From: Nitrospira sp. | GTDB lineage: Bacteria > Nitrospirota > Nitrospiria > Nitrospirales > Nitrospiraceae | Direction of reading: 5' to 3' | Length of the DNA: 33,060 nucleotides | NCBI GenBank assembly: GCA_005239475.1 | Contig: SPAX01000003.1 | Coordinates: forward strand, 1-33,060 | In this document: in pieces, positions 23,665 to 33,060 of the stretch | Layout of the letters: the number at the start of each line of letters is the position of its first letter | Numbering within the stretch: the first letter of the stretch is position 1 | Made by a program: the position numbers and the translations under genes | Notes under the pieces: generated by a model | What the model saw: the letters and a program-made list of their open reading frames with translations, nothing else | The model's database searches: none | Told to the model about the DNA's origin: nothing

Positions 23665-24609
23665 ATGCTGAAAGTCACGCGTGGTCTATCCGATGGGTGT
23701 CCACGTCCATACCCGGTCGCCACGATCGGCAATTTCGATGGGCACCACCTGGGCCATCGAGTCCTGCTGCGGACGGTGGTCGAGACGGCCCGGAAGGCAC
23801 AGGGGACCGCGCTCGTGCTAACCTTTGAACCGCATCCGGTGAAAATCCTCGCGCCCCACGTCGATCTTCGTTTCCTTACCAGTCCGGAGGAAAAGCTTGC
23901 ACACTTCGAAGCTGCGGGGATCGATGAAGTGGTCTTCCTGAACTTTACCCCCACCTTCGCATCGATGAGCCCAGATCAATTTGTCGAGGATATCCTGCAT
24001 CGGTCTCTCACTCTGTCTGAACTGTTTGTGGGCAATCATTTTGCGTTTGGGCAGGGCCGGGCCGGGCGTATCGATGACCTCGTGCGTCTCGGCGGGCAGT
24101 ACGGTGTTCGCGTACATCCTGTGACTCCCGTGATGATTGAGGGGGACGTGGTGAGTTCAAGCAGGATTCGCCAACTGATTCAGGGAGGGAATATGGAGCG
24201 GGCTGCCAGGTTGCTTGGACGCGTATACGGAATTCGAGGCGCCGTGGTACACGGGATGCAACAGGGGCAGGTGCTGGGCTGGCCTACTGCCAATCTGCGC
24301 GTCCCAGCTGATCGCGTCGTGCCGCCCGATGGAGTCTATGCCGCGCGGACGGTCCACGGTACTCAGACCTATGATGCGATCGCCTATATTGGGACCAGGC
24401 CGACCTTTGGAGCGGGCGAGCGGCTGATCGAAGTCCATCTGTTGGATCAGACCAATGATCTCTATGGCCAGGAGATCTCCGTGCAGTTTGTGGCACGGGT
24501 ACGCGGCGATCACATCTTTGCATCTGCCGACGATCTGTCGAAGCAAATTGCCCGTGATGTGGAGCAGGCGCGCATCAGTTTGCGACAAATTCCGCAGGGA
24601 GTTCAGTAA
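23665..24609 (+). CDS. ribF: Bifunctional riboflavin kinase / FAD synthetase
   Basis: RibF converts riboflavin to FMN and then FAD. The 314-residue product, close to the E. coli length, has the nucleotidyltransferase half first, with ATIGNFDGHHLGHRVLL (19-35) carrying the HxGH-type site and VVSSSRIRQLIQGG later. The flavokinase half follows, with GQVLGWPTANLRVP and PPDGVYAA. It starts 5 nt after hemB and ends 2 nt before tilS, so it is part of the same transcript. Confidence 0.95.
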   Translation: MLKVTRGLSDGCPRPYPVATIGNFDGHHLGHRVLLRTVVETARKAQGTALVLTFEPHPVKILAPHVDLRFLTSPEEKLAHFEAAGIDEVVFLNFTPTFASMSPDQFVEDILHRSLTLSELFVGNHFAFGQGRAGRIDDLVRLGGQYGVRVHPVTPVMIEGDVVSSSRIRQLIQGGNMERAARLLGRVYGIRGAVVHGMQQGQVLGWPTANLRVPADRVVPPDGVYAARTVHGTQTYDAIAYIGTRPTFGAGERLIEVHLLDQTNDLYGQEISVQFVARVRGDHIFASADDLSKQIARDVEQARISLRQIPQGVQ

Positions 24610-24611
24610 CC

Positions 24612-26096
24612 ATGGCCATTGAGACGACGATCATGAGGCCGTCATCCAGGTCCGCCACACGACCGGCATTGTTGACCCATCTTGTTCGGACGGTGCGTCA
24701 GCAACAGTTGTTCGTTCCCGGTCATCACTTATTGGTGGCGGTGTCGGGTGGGCCCGACTCGGTCGCCTTGTTGTCTCTCCTCCATCGCCTGGCCCGGTCC
24801 TGGCGGCTCACGCTGACAGTGGTCCATTGTAATTATGGGTTGCGCGGACCGGAGTCCGACGGTGACGAATCGTTTGTCAATAATTTTTGTCGAGAACGAC
24901 AGCTGGCTCTTGTCATTCATCGGCCCAAGCTGGTCAAGCGCCGACAGCGTTCATCGCTTCAAGCCACGGCCCGCGACGCGCGCTATGACTTCATGAAGCA
25001 ATTGGCGCACGAGGTAGGGGCTGACCGCATTGCGGTCGGTCATACCGCCAATGACCAGGCGGAAACGGTGCTTATGTGGCTGTTGCGTGGAGCGGGCCTG
25101 ACCGGGTTAGCGGGAATGCCCTACGCCCGTGAAGACAGAATTATTCGTCCGCTCCTGGCTTCTACCCGTGAGGAGGTGTTGGCATACTTGGATCATGAAG
25201 GGCTGACCTATCGTCGTGATTCGAGCAATGAGAAGCCGCTCTTTCATCGCAATCGGATCAGGAAGGTTCTCCTTCCTGTCATCACGCAGTTGGCGCCGGC
25301 TGCCGTCCGTGTGTTGCAGCGGCAGGCAGATCTATTGCGCGCGGACGAACAATATCTAGAGCAAATTACAAGTTCACTGGTGCGTACACTCGTGAGCCAG
25401 GATTCTGGAGACGTACAACGGCTTAACCGGCAGGCCTTCTTCGAGTTGCCGGTTGCGCTTCAGCGGCGTCTCGTTCGGACGGTCCTGCGGACCTACGACG
25501 ACGAGGGGCGCGCCAGCAGCGTTCGCGTGGTGGAGTCAGTTCGGCGTGTCTTTCTCAAGGGACGGAGCGGGACCCGGCTGTCTTTGAAGCAGGCCCTTGT
25601 GACTCTGGATCAGGGGTCGATGCGATTTAGCCCAGGTGTAGGAAGCAATCACAGGCATGGGACTGATTCAGGACAGGGGAAGAGGGAGGCCCTGCCGCTT
25701 CCAGTGCCTTCCACGGTCTATTGGGCTGGAACGAACCAGCAAATTCAGGTACAACTCATGACTCGTCGTGCTGCCGAGGAGATGGGTAGGGCTCCTTCTC
25801 AAGGATTAGCATTGTTTGATGCTGACCGGTTTTCTGAGCCCTTATTGGTTCGAGCTTGGCAAGCCGGCGATCGATTCTCTCCCCATGGGATGAAGGGGAA
25901 GAGCAAGAAGCTGCAGGATTTCTTTATCGACAGGAAGGTTGCTCGACACGAACGTGGGCAGGTTCCTTTATTGGTGGCGCCAGAGGGAATTCTTTGGGTG
26001 GTGGGAATGCGGGAGGATGAGCGCTTCGTCGTTCGATCTGGGACGACACGTTGTTTGGTTGTCTTGGTGAGCAATAGGGCCTCAGAGAAGGAGTAA
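24612..26096 (+). CDS. tilS: tRNA(Ile)-lysidine synthase
   Basis: TilS modifies C34 of the AUA-reading tRNA-Ile to lysidine, changing both decoding and charging. The 494-residue product has the ATP-binding PP-loop SGGPDS at 45-50. Downstream family segments are VVHCNYGLRGPESDGDE, RDARYDFM and GHTANDQAETVLMWLLRG. The C-terminal domain typical of long TilS forms is present (AWQAGDRFSPHGMKGKSKKL, FIDRKVARHERGQVP). The ATG at 24612 lies 2 nt after ribF. A tilS-hpt-ftsH order, as seen here, is widely conserved among bacteria. Confidence 0.95.
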   Translation: MAIETTIMRPSSRSATRPALLTHLVRTVRQQQLFVPGHHLLVAVSGGPDSVALLSLLHRLARSWRLTLTVVHCNYGLRGPESDGDESFVNNFCRERQLALVIHRPKLVKRRQRSSLQATARDARYDFMKQLAHEVGADRIAVGHTANDQAETVLMWLLRGAGLTGLAGMPYAREDRIIRPLLASTREEVLAYLDHEGLTYRRDSSNEKPLFHRNRIRKVLLPVITQLAPAAVRVLQRQADLLRADEQYLEQITSSLVRTLVSQDSGDVQRLNRQAFFELPVALQRRLVRTVLRTYDDEGRASSVRVVESVRRVFLKGRSGTRLSLKQALVTLDQGSMRFSPGVGSNHRHGTDSGQGKREALPLPVPSTVYWAGTNQQIQVQLMTRRAAEEMGRAPSQGLALFDADRFSEPLLVRAWQAGDRFSPHGMKGKSKKLQDFFIDRKVARHERGQVPLLVAPEGILWVVGMREDERFVVRSGTTRCLVVLVSNRASEKE

Positions 26097-26102
26097 GGGA
26101 GC

Positions 26103-26642
26103 ATGGAACGGATCTTCGGTCGGCCGATCGTGACGCAGGAAGAAATGCGTGCCCGGATTCGTGAGCTGGGCAAGCAGATCACGACCGACTATACAGGGAA
26201 GGATTTTGTCTTGGTGGGGGTGTTGAAGGGGGCCTATGCCTTCTATGCCGATTTGGCTCGCGCAATCAGAATTCCCATGCGAGTGGACTTTCTTATGGTG
26301 ACGAGTGACGGGTCTCGGGCAAAAACATCCGGCAAGGTTAAAGTGGTGACCGAGCTGACCGAGGACATCAAAGGTAAGGACGTCTTGTTGGTGGAAGACA
26401 TCGTCGATTCCGGACTGACGGCCCAACACTTGATCAAGACCTTAGCGAAAAAGAAGCCTCGGTCAATTAAAGTCTGCACCTTGCTGAGTAAGCCAGATCG
26501 TCGGACCATCAATGTCGCCATCGACTATGTGGGGTTCAAGATTCCGAATAAGTATGTGGTCGGGTATGGACTCGATTACCAGCAAAAGTACCGGAACCTT
26601 CCCTATCTGGCTGTCCTGGATATCGAGGAAGATCAAGAGTAA
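26103..26642 (+). CDS. hpt: Hypoxanthine phosphoribosyltransferase
   Basis: The enzyme salvages hypoxanthine (and usually guanine) to the nucleotide with PRPP. The 179-residue product shows FVLVGVLKGAYAFYADLARA and the PRPP-binding loop VLLVEDIVDSGLTAQ, followed by the expected TLLSKPDRRTINVAIDYVGF and PNKYVVGYGLDY segments. AAGGAGTAAGGGAG lies directly upstream of the ATG. It is 6 nt after tilS and 101 nt before ftsH, the canonical arrangement. Confidence 0.96.
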   Translation: MERIFGRPIVTQEEMRARIRELGKQITTDYTGKDFVLVGVLKGAYAFYADLARAIRIPMRVDFLMVTSDGSRAKTSGKVKVVTELTEDIKGKDVLLVEDIVDSGLTAQHLIKTLAKKKPRSIKVCTLLSKPDRRTINVAIDYVGFKIPNKYVVGYGLDYQQKYRNLPYLAVLDIEEDQE

Positions 26643-26690
26643 GGCTGTGGTCACACGGTTGTCAGTATGAATGAACCTGTGGTAACATCA

Positions 26691-26704
26691 ACCATGTTCA
26701 TGGT
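26691..26704. promoter_or_regulatory. Small palindrome in the hpt-ftsH gap
   Basis: ACCATG-TT-CATGGT is a perfect 6-bp inverted repeat 40 nt before the ftsH ATG, followed by a short T-run. It is too short and has too small a loop for a stable terminator. It could be an operator, or it could be chance. Confidence 0.2.
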
Positions 26705-26743
26705 TTTTCTGACCGCTTGCGTGCCTTCCACAAGGAGATCTGG

Positions 26744-28555
26744 ATGAATTCCAGGACAAAGAATATACTTTTCTGGGTCGTCGTCGGCCTCTTCATGATT
26801 TTGCTGTTCAACCTCTTCAGCGTTCCACACCATGAGCCTGAAGAAGATGTGATTTTTAGTGAGTTCATGACCAAACTCGACAAGGGAGAGATCGAGCGGG
26901 TCATCATCAAAGCCAGCCACATCAGCGCCGTCTTAAAAGACAAGACCCGTATACGAACCTACTCAGTGGAATATCCTGAACTGGTGCAGGTCTTGCGGGA
27001 TCGGGGCGTGCAGATCGAGGCGAAGCCACCGGATGAAAGCCCTTGGTACATTACCTTCCTTGTGACCTGGGGGCCGTTTGTACTGTTCCTGGGATTGTGG
27101 TTCTTCTTGATGCGGCAAATGCAGATGGGGGGCAATAAGGCCATGTCCTTCGGGAAGAGCAAAGCTCGTCTGCTGACGGAGGAGCGTAAGAAGGTGATGT
27201 TCGCTGACGTTGCAGGTATCGAAGAAGCCAAGAACGAAGTGCTCGAGATCATCGAGTTTCTCAAGGATCCGCGCAAGTTTCAAAAGCTCGGCGGCCGCAT
27301 TCCCAAGGGCGTCTTGATCGTGGGTCCTCCCGGTACAGGAAAAACACTGCTGGCCAAGGCCATTGCCGGTGAAGCCAGTGTGCCGTTCTTCAGTATCAGC
27401 GGATCGGATTTCGTAGAAATGTTTGTCGGCGTCGGAGCGTCTCGTGTTCGCGATCTCTTCGAGCAGGGGAAAAAACATGCCCCCTGTATTATCTTTATCG
27501 ACGAAATCGATGCCGTTGGTCGGCTCCGTGGAGCAGGGTTGGGCGGAGGTCATGACGAGCGTGAACAGACGCTCAATCAATTGCTCGTCGAGATGGATGG
27601 ATTTGATACGACAGAAGGTGTGATCTTGGTTGCTGCGACCAATCGGCCGGATGTCCTCGACCCTGCCTTGCTCAGACCGGGGCGGTTTGATCGGCAAATC
27701 GTCGTCAATCGACCGGACTTGCGTGGCCGTGCTGAAATTCTCAAGGTGCACACGAAGAAAGTTCCAATCGCGACGAACGTGGACCTGGAAATAATTGCGC
27801 GCGGCACGCCGGGATTTTCAGGGGCTGACCTGGAAAACTTGGTCAACGAAGCGGCGCTCTGGGCCGCGAGACTAAACAAGAAAGAAGTGGAAGTTGTCGA
27901 CTTCGAGATGGCCAAAGACAAAGTGCTGATGGGGGCTGAACGGAAGAGTCTGATCTTGAGCGACGAGGAGAAACGGACCACGGCCTATCATGAAGCCGGG
28001 CACGCGCTGATCGCCAAGCTGATTCCTGGAACGGATCCCGTGCATAAGGTGACGATTATTCCTCGTGGCCGTGCCTTGGGTGTGACGATGCAGCTCCCCA
28101 CCGATGACCGGCACAACTATTCGAAGGATTACTTATACAACCAGCTCGCCATCCTCATGGGAGGGCGTGTGGCGGAAGAGTTGGTTTTGAATGACATGAC
28201 GACCGGAGCGGGGAACGATCTCGAACGGGCGACGGATCTTGCGAGGAAGATGGTCTGTGAATGGGGCATGAGTGAAAAGATGGGCCCCTTGACGTTCGGT
28301 AAAAAAGAAGAAGCGGTTTTTCTTGGGCGAGAGCTCGGGAGCCAGCGCGACTACAGCGATCAAATAGCCATGGAGATCGACAAGGAAGTCAAACGACTTG
28401 TGATGGAAAACTATGAGCGGGCGAAGCGGCTGCTCACGGAAAACATGGCCAGCCTGAAGGGTTTGGCGCAAGCACTTTTGGAGAAAGAAGTGCTCGATTC
28501 CGCTGATATTGATCAGATCATCATGCAGTCCACATCCCAAGCGGTTCCTGCCTAA
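26744..28555 (+). CDS. ftsH: ATP-dependent zinc metalloprotease FtsH
   Basis: FtsH is a membrane-anchored hexameric AAA+ protease that degrades unassembled membrane proteins and regulatory proteins. The 603-residue product has two N-terminal membrane helices (about 7-25 and 102-122) around a periplasmic domain. It has Walker A GPPGTGKT at 194-201, Walker [14 protein letters not shown] around 248-260, the second-region arginines in [10 protein letters not shown], and the zinc site HEAGH at 416-420. The open frame starts at a TTG at 26717, but the ATG at 26744 has a strong AAGGAGA just upstream and gives a normal N-terminus, so I chose it. It follows hpt on the same strand. Confidence 0.97.
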   Translation: MNSRTKNILFWVVVGLFMILLFNLFSVPHHEPEEDVIFSEFMTKLDKGEIERVIIKASHISAVLKDKTRIRTYSVEYPELVQVLRDRGVQIEAKPPDESPWYITFLVTWGPFVLFLGLWFFLMRQMQMGGNKAMSFGKSKARLLTEERKKVMFADVAGIEEAKNEVLEIIEFLKDPRKFQKLGGRIPKGVLIVGPPGTGKTLLAKAIAGEASVPFFSISGSDFVEMFVGVGASRVRDLFEQGKKHAPCIIFIDEIDAVGRLRGAGLGGGHDEREQTLNQLLVEMDGFDTTEGVILVAATNRPDVLDPALLRPGRFDRQIVVNRPDLRGRAEILKVHTKKVPIATNVDLEIIARGTPGFSGADLENLVNEAALWAARLNKKEVEVVDFEMAKDKVLMGAERKSLILSDEEKRTTAYHEAGHALIAKLIPGTDPVHKVTIIPRGRALGVTMQLPTDDRHNYSKDYLYNQLAILMGGRVAEELVLNDMTTGAGNDLERATDLARKMVCEWGMSEKMGPLTFGKKEEAVFLGRELGSQRDYSDQIAMEIDKEVKRLVMENYERAKRLLTENMASLKGLAQALLEKEVLDSADIDQIIMQSTSQAVPA

Positions 28556-28571
28556 ATTCTGCAGCGCTGAT

Positions 28572-28650
28572 CCCGGGACGCCAGTTAAGGGCATTGGAGT
28601 CCCGGGCAGTACATCTGAAAGACGATAGGCGAGAAGGGAGTTCTTCTCGC
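28572..28650. other. Two hairpins in the ftsH-folP gap
   Basis: CCCGGGAC at 28572-28579 pairs perfectly with GTCCCGGG at 28599-28606, and GCGAGAA at 28629-28635 pairs with TTCTCGC at 28644-28650. Neither is followed by a T-run, so they do not look like simple terminators. They may shape the leader of folP or protect the ftsH mRNA 3' end. Confidence 0.4.
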
Positions 28651-28739
28651 GAGTGGGGTGTTGTGACGTGTACCCTAGGCGGCCACGATTGTTGGCGGTC
28701 TTGGTTTGCGTGGCAGATCCCTATACGGAGGCACCGTCG

Positions 28740-29621
28740 GTGTTAGAACCGAAGTCATTGACACGACAGGCGAAGGATCGGCTGATCGAATTCTCCGACC
28801 GACCGTTAATTATGGGCATTGTGAATGTGACGCCGGATTCGTTCTTCGACGGTGGCCGCTATTTGGATGCAGCCGCCGCCGTGGCCCATGCCGTTTGGTT
28901 AGTAGAAGAAGGGGCGGATCTGTTGGATATCGGCGCAGAGTCGACGCGTCCCGGTGCTGAAGTTGTGGACGAGGTAGAAGAGTGTCGCCGTGCTATTTCC
29001 GTTGTGACCGCAGTGGCAAAAGCCGTCACCGTTCCGATTTCCATCGATACCTCAAAGGCTGTTGTTGCACGCGCGGCCCTCGATGCGGGAGCGGTCCTCG
29101 TGAACGATGTGACGGCTTTACGAGGCGACCCTGCCATGGTCGATGTGGTCGCCCGAACGGGAGCCGGAATCGTCCTGATGCACATGCACGGTACGCCGCG
29201 CACGATGCAGCAGGCCCCCCGCTACGACGATGTGGTCGGCGAGATCTCTGAATTTTTCGAGGAACGAATCCGTTTTGCGATGGCACATGGCATTGTACGA
29301 AGGCAAATCATTCTTGATCCAGGTATCGGATTTGGTAAGCTGCTGGTACATAACCTTACGCTGCTAGCGCAATTGCGCCGTTTCGTGCAGTTTGAGTGTC
29401 CATTGCTGGTCGGTGTCTCACAGAAGGCGTTTCTTGGGCAGCTCGTGGACCGTCCGGTTCAGGAGCGTCAGTGGGGTACGGCTGCGGCGGTGGCGATGGC
29501 AGTGGATCGTGGGGCTGGAATCCTTCGCGTCCATGACGTAAGGGCCATGAAGGATGTGGTTCAGGTGGCAGCGGCGATTAATCGACAGACGACTGTTTCC
29601 ATGACAGCACAACATGCGTAA
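28740..29621 (+). CDS. folP: Dihydropteroate synthase
   Basis: FolP joins p-aminobenzoate to dihydropterin pyrophosphate in folate synthesis. The product contains [59 protein letters not shown] and the closing ILRVHDV, all expected for DHPS. The frame is open from a GTG at 28653, but I choose the GTG at 28740. A GGAGG lies 8 nt before it, and the 293-residue length then fits the family; the extra upstream residues are cysteine-rich and unlike DHPS. Its end overlaps the glmM start by 8 nt. folP-glmM pairing is common. Confidence 0.94.
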   Translation: MLEPKSLTRQAKDRLIEFSDRPLIMGIVNVTPDSFFDGGRYLDAAAAVAHAVWLVEEGADLLDIGAESTRPGAEVVDEVEECRRAISVVTAVAKAVTVPISIDTSKAVVARAALDAGAVLVNDVTALRGDPAMVDVVARTGAGIVLMHMHGTPRTMQQAPRYDDVVGEISEFFEERIRFAMAHGIVRRQIILDPGIGFGKLLVHNLTLLAQLRRFVQFECPLLVGVSQKAFLGQLVDRPVQERQWGTAAAVAMAVDRGAGILRVHDVRAMKDVVQVAAAINRQTTVSMTAQHA

Positions 29622-30963
29622 ATTGTTCGGTACTGATGGGGTCCGAGGGGTCGCCAACCTCGATCCGATGACCAGCGAAATGGCGATGCAGCTGGGGCGG
29701 GCCGCGGCGCATTTGTTCATGCGCCGAGCTGGACGCCATCAAATCGTGATCGGTAAAGATACCCGCATCTCCGGTTATATGTTGGAATCGGCGTTGACCT
29801 CCGGGATTTGCTCGATGGGTGTCGATGTCTTGTTGGTCGGTCCGATGCCGACGCCGGCGATTGCGTTCTTGACGAGGAGTCTCCGTGCTGATGCCGGGGT
29901 GATGATCTCGGCCTCGCACAATCCCTACCAGGATAACGGCATCAAGTTTTTTTCCAACGACGGGTTCAAGCTGCCCGATGAGATGGAAGCTCGTATTGAG
30001 GAACTCATTGTTTCAAACGGGATTGCCCATCTCCGGCCGACGGCCGATGCCATTGGGAAAGCCTATCGAATCGACGATGCCGAGGGGCGTTATATCGAGT
30101 TCGTCAAGCGGTCTCTCCCGAAGGAGCTGGACTTCCAGGGGGTCAAAGTGGTGGTCGATTGTGCCAATGGTGCAGCCTACAAGGTCGCGCCAAAGGTGTT
30201 GCGCGAACTCGGGGCGAAGGTCGAAGTGATCGGTGATGAGCCGGACGGGATGAATATCAATGCCGGTTGTGGCGCGGTCCATCCTGAACTGCTGCAGAAG
30301 GCGGTCCGTGAGCAGGGGGCCCATCTCGGAGTGGCGCTGGACGGGGATGCCGATCGCGCCATTTTCGTCTGCGAACAGGGACGCGTTGTGGACGGCGATC
30401 ATATTATGGCGATGTTGGCACTCGATCTTCATCGCCAGGGGCGGTTGGCCAAGCAGACGGTGGTGGGGACCGTCATGAGCAACTTCGGATTAGAGCTTGC
30501 CATGACGAAAGCCGGTATTACCCTTGAGCGGACTGCCGTCGGTGACAGATATTTGCTCGAACGGATGTCGACCGATGGGTATAATTTCGGAGGAGAGCAG
30601 TCCGGCCATTTCATCTTCCTGGATCATAATACAACCGGTGACGGGTTGCTGTCGGCGTTGCAAGTCTTGTCGCTGATGAAGCGCACGGGAAAGCCCTTGT
30701 CCGAGCTGGCCCAAGCCATGACGGCGGTGCCACAAGTGTTACTCAACGTGAACGTGACGAAGAAGCCGAACCTCGACACGGTTCCTGAACTGCAACGTGC
30801 GATCCGTGAAAGTGAGCAGAGCCTCAACGGCAGCGGGCGCGTGTTGGTGCGCTACTCCGGGACCGAACCGCTCTTGCGGGTGATGGTCGAAGGTGAGTGC
30901 GATGATATGATTCGCGAAGTGGCCAAGCGACTTGTCGAGGTCGTCAAGACTCATCTGGGTTAG
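29614..30963 (+). CDS. glmM: Phosphoglucosamine mutase
   Basis: GlmM interconverts glucosamine-6-phosphate and glucosamine-1-phosphate on the way to UDP-GlcNAc for peptidoglycan and lipopolysaccharide. The 449-residue product begins [15 protein letters not shown]. It has the phosphorylated serine Ser101 in [15 protein letters not shown], the metal-binding [13 protein letters not shown] segment, the sugar-binding [10 protein letters not shown], and the C-terminal phosphate-binding [12 protein letters not shown]. The length is normal. The ATG overlaps folP by 8 nt, so translation is coupled. Confidence 0.97.
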   Translation: MRKLFGTDGVRGVANLDPMTSEMAMQLGRAAAHLFMRRAGRHQIVIGKDTRISGYMLESALTSGICSMGVDVLLVGPMPTPAIAFLTRSLRADAGVMISASHNPYQDNGIKFFSNDGFKLPDEMEARIEELIVSNGIAHLRPTADAIGKAYRIDDAEGRYIEFVKRSLPKELDFQGVKVVVDCANGAAYKVAPKVLRELGAKVEVIGDEPDGMNINAGCGAVHPELLQKAVREQGAHLGVALDGDADRAIFVCEQGRVVDGDHIMAMLALDLHRQGRLAKQTVVGTVMSNFGLELAMTKAGITLERTAVGDRYLLERMSTDGYNFGGEQSGHFIFLDHNTTGDGLLSALQVLSLMKRTGKPLSELAQAMTAVPQVLLNVNVTKKPNLDTVPELQRAIRESEQSLNGSGRVLVRYSGTEPLLRVMVEGECDDMIREVAKRLVEVVKTHLG

Positions 30964-30991
30964 GGTTGTCGCCCCCCACTGAGGGTGGCCC

Positions 30992-33060
30992 ATGCTGCCG
31001 TCCCTTACCGTTGCCTTCATCACCGGGCTCCTCGTCGGATCACAGATTTCCTATTTCCCCCTCTCACTCTCGTTCCTGCTCCTCGTTACTGTGCTAGGCG
31101 CCTTCGTCCTTGAACAACTCAATCGGGTCACCGTCCGCCAGGCAACTTGGCTCTACGGAGCACTCTTGGTGGGAGTTGTCTATTGGGCGGTGGCTGTCAA
31201 TCTGGCTGCGCGTGCTCCGATGGTTGAGCACGCGTCCGATACGGTGATCGAGGTGACCGGTCGTATCGTGGCACCCGTGCAACAGGCGCCAGATCGACTG
31301 GTCATGATCATCAGGTCGGACGGTCCAATTGATACGTCGGGAGCGTCCAGACATATTCGTCTGACCTGGCGCACACCGGAGCGAGTTTTCTTTCAAGGCG
31401 ATCGGGTCGGCTTTCGGGCGACGTTGCGCCGTCCGAGCGGGTCCTTGAATCCAGGTGGATTCGACTATGCGATTTATCTTGAGCGGCAAGGGATCGAAGC
31501 GATCGCCACGGTGACCGGATCCGAGGCGGTGCAGTTTCTTGAGTCCGGGCGTGCACATGCCTGGTGGGCAATCTGGAATCAATTCGATCGATGGAGGGGC
31601 AGTATCCGTCTTGCCGCGCTGCAAACCCTTCCCCAGCCTGCACTGGGACTCTATGTAGGCATCATCATCGGTGATCGAGGGTATTTGGATCCAGATCTGC
31701 GGGATCAGTTCATGGTGACCGGGACGGTCCATCTGCTTTCTATTTCAGGGAGCCACTTGGGCCTCGTGGCACTGCTTATCTTCGCGGTGGTCAGATGGGC
31801 GATGATTCTGTTGCCTGCAAATTGGCTTCTTGCGCTGTCTCGGAGAATCACGCCGACTCGCATTGCCGCTGTCTGTACACTTTTCCCTGTCGCAGGCTAC
31901 GCCTGCCTGGCCGGGGCAGAAGTAGCTACCATACGGTCGTTGCTGATGGTGACTGTGGGGCTGAGTGCGATCTGGCTTGGCCAGGAGCGCCATCTGTTCC
32001 ATGCCCTCTCTGCCGCCGCGGTGGGGATTTTGCTGCACGATCCTCAGGCCCTATTCGATATCTCCTTCCAGCTCTCCTTTTTGTCCGTCATTGCCATTGC
32101 CGGGTGGCTCTCCTGGCCGACCGAGGCTGGAGTGGAGGCGCTGCCGAACGAGCCGTCGTTTCTGAGAACCTGCGCTCGATGGGGGAGAGATTCTGTGGTC
32201 ATGAGCGGGGTGGTCACCGTGGTGACCCTTCCTGTTGTTGCGTACTATTTCAATCAATTTCCCTGGCTCGGTCTTTTTACCAATGTAGTGGCCGTTCCCG
32301 TGATGGGGATTCTGCTGGTTCCGATCGGACTTGCTGCCGGAATCTGGCAGATTGTGGTTGGGGGAACCATGCTGCCCCTGGCTTCGCTGAATCAGTGGTT
32401 CCTTGAACACTTTGTGGCTGCGGTCCGTCTGGTGTCGATGCTGCCGGGAGGGGAATGGCATATTGCGGCCCCTTCGGCTCTTGCCATCCTGTCATTTTAT
32501 GGCTGTCTCGTATTGTTGTGGCGGCGAGTGGGCAGCGTGGCGTTCCGGTTGGCAGCAGGCGTCGGAGTACTATCGCTTTTGCTGTGGTGGGCCTGGTCCC
32601 CACGGATGTTTCTTGATGGGGATCACTTTCGAGTCACGTTTCTGGACGTCGGGCAAGGCGATAGCGCAGTCGTTGAGCTGCCTGATGGACAGGTGGTGTT
32701 GATCGACGGAGGGGCGGCGTATGAACGATTCGACATGGGCCGTGGGGTGGTGGCTCCGTTTCTCTGGAACCGGGGAATTCATGCCATCGACCAGGTCATT
32801 GGCACACATCCCCAACTTGATCATGTCGGAGGTCTGGCCTGGGTGGTCCGCCATTTCATCGTGAAGCGCTATTGGGGGTCGGGAGAGACCCGCGAAGAAC
32901 TATTCTATCAACGATTGCAGCAGGCATTGGCCGATCGAGGGGTACAAGAGCAGGTGGCTAGAGAAGGACAAGAGATCGTGTCGTCCGAGTCCTGTCGGAT
33001 GGTGGTGCTCAACCCACCATCCGACAGGCACCGTGATGTGCCGCTCCACGATAACCATGA
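30992..33060 (+). CDS. comEC: ComEC/Rec2-type DNA uptake channel protein, 3' end beyond window
   Basis: ComEC forms the inner-membrane channel for single-stranded DNA during natural transformation. From the ATG at 30992 (GAGGGTGG just upstream) the frame is open for 689 codons to the right edge with no stop. The start is strongly hydrophobic. A DUF4131-like region follows, including LRRPSGSLNPGGFDYAIYL. The competence domain has the hallmark VHLLSISGSHLGLVALL and about eight further helices. The metallo-beta-lactamase-like domain begins at VTFLDVGQGDSAVVELPDG and includes GTHPQLDHVGG. The usual HxDxDH or HxHxDH reads HPQLDH, so one metal ligand position is changed. The last codons (LHDNH) fit the next motif of that domain. 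It follows glmM by 28 nt. Confidence 0.93.
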   Translation, partial: MLPSLTVAFITGLLVGSQISYFPLSLSFLLLVTVLGAFVLEQLNRVTVRQATWLYGALLVGVVYWAVAVNLAARAPMVEHASDTVIEVTGRIVAPVQQAPDRLVMIIRSDGPIDTSGASRHIRLTWRTPERVFFQGDRVGFRATLRRPSGSLNPGGFDYAIYLERQGIEAIATVTGSEAVQFLESGRAHAWWAIWNQFDRWRGSIRLAALQTLPQPALGLYVGIIIGDRGYLDPDLRDQFMVTGTVHLLSISGSHLGLVALLIFAVVRWAMILLPANWLLALSRRITPTRIAAVCTLFPVAGYACLAGAEVATIRSLLMVTVGLSAIWLGQERHLFHALSAAAVGILLHDPQALFDISFQLSFLSVIAIAGWLSWPTEAGVEALPNEPSFLRTCARWGRDSVVMSGVVTVVTLPVVAYYFNQFPWLGLFTNVVAVPVMGILLVPIGLAAGIWQIVVGGTMLPLASLNQWFLEHFVAAVRLVSMLPGGEWHIAAPSALAILSFYGCLVLLWRRVGSVAFRLAAGVGVLSLLLWWAWSPRMFLDGDHFRVTFLDVGQGDSAVVELPDGQVVLIDGGAAYERFDMGRGVVAPFLWNRGIHAIDQVIGTHPQLDHVGGLAWVVRHFIVKRYWGSGETREELFYQRLQQALADRGVQEQVAREGQEIVSSESCRMVVLNPPSDRHRDVPLHDNH
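32991..33028. repeat. Perfect 15-bp inverted repeat inside comEC
   Basis: CCTGTCGGATGGTGG at 32991-33005 and CCACCATCCGACAGG at 33014-33028 are exact reverse complements separated by 8 nt. They lie within the coding frame of the metallo-beta-lactamase-like domain of ComEC (residues SCRMVVLNPPSDR). The corresponding mRNA hairpin would be very stable. No T-run follows. Confidence 0.85.

Noticed and set aside
28653-28739. 29-residue N-terminal extension of FolP
   Set aside because: It is cysteine-rich and unlike DHPS. The GTG at 28740 has a strong ribosome-binding site 8 nt upstream.
1-33060. CRISPR arrays, prophage, insertion sequences, restriction or toxin-antitoxin genes
   Set aside because: I saw no regularly spaced direct repeats and no transposase, integrase, methylase or nuclease genes of those kinds on either strand.

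Overview
The window is a compact, mostly housekeeping bacterial chromosome segment with moderately high GC. It carries lipoprotein-handling genes (LolCD, Lnt, Pal) and is therefore diderm. The gene content and order (prfB-lysS-lolCD; two bifunctional-nuclease genes before rplM-rpsI; argC-argJ; a ccsA-type gene with hemA-hemC-cobA/hemD-hemB) suggest a Nitrospirota bacterium, most likely Nitrospira-like. That assignment is inference from gene order and protein character, not a database match. I saw no prophage, insertion sequence, CRISPR array or defence island.

Left part, 1-6600, minus strand: lnt, prfB, lysS, lolC/E and lolD read right to left as one cluster. prfB carries the classical programmed +1 frameshift at an in-frame UGA. 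A 126-bp element with terminal inverted repeats sits between prfB and lysS.

6600-10160: a plus-strand sigma70-type promoter leads to pal, an unknown lipoprotein gene and a PilZ-domain gene. These are followed by a convincing 6S RNA gene with its own promoter. Beyond it come a possible frameshifted mini-gene, a small soluble ORF, a small membrane protein gene and a second, longer copy of the terminal-inverted-repeat element lying flush against the 3' end of argJ.

10160-14920, minus strand: a promoter at about 14530 drives two tandem bifunctional-nuclease-domain genes, then rplM and rpsI, ending in a strong hairpin terminator; argC and argJ follow. A small YggX-like (iron-trafficking family) gene lies upstream of the promoter.

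14940-17415: a tRNA-Leu(CAA), an exported protein of unknown function with a near-consensus promoter and a terminator, a TusA-like gene, and a divergent RsmI-like methyltransferase gene on the opposite strand.

17415-33060, plus strand: a long run of closely packed genes begins with tetrapyrrole synthesis (ccsA/hemX-like, hemA, hemC, fused cobA-hemD, a CBS-domain gene, hemB). It continues with ribF, tilS, hpt, ftsH, folP, glmM and a comEC gene that runs off the right edge. The hem genes take glutamyl-tRNA to uroporphyrinogen III, and the SUMT half of the fusion can divert it to precorrin-2 and siroheme.

The most noteworthy non-textbook items are the two modular repeat elements, the 6S RNA, a 15-bp perfect inverted repeat inside comEC, a hairpin repeat between hemA and hemC, and a tetranucleotide duplication that splits a small minus-strand reading frame.
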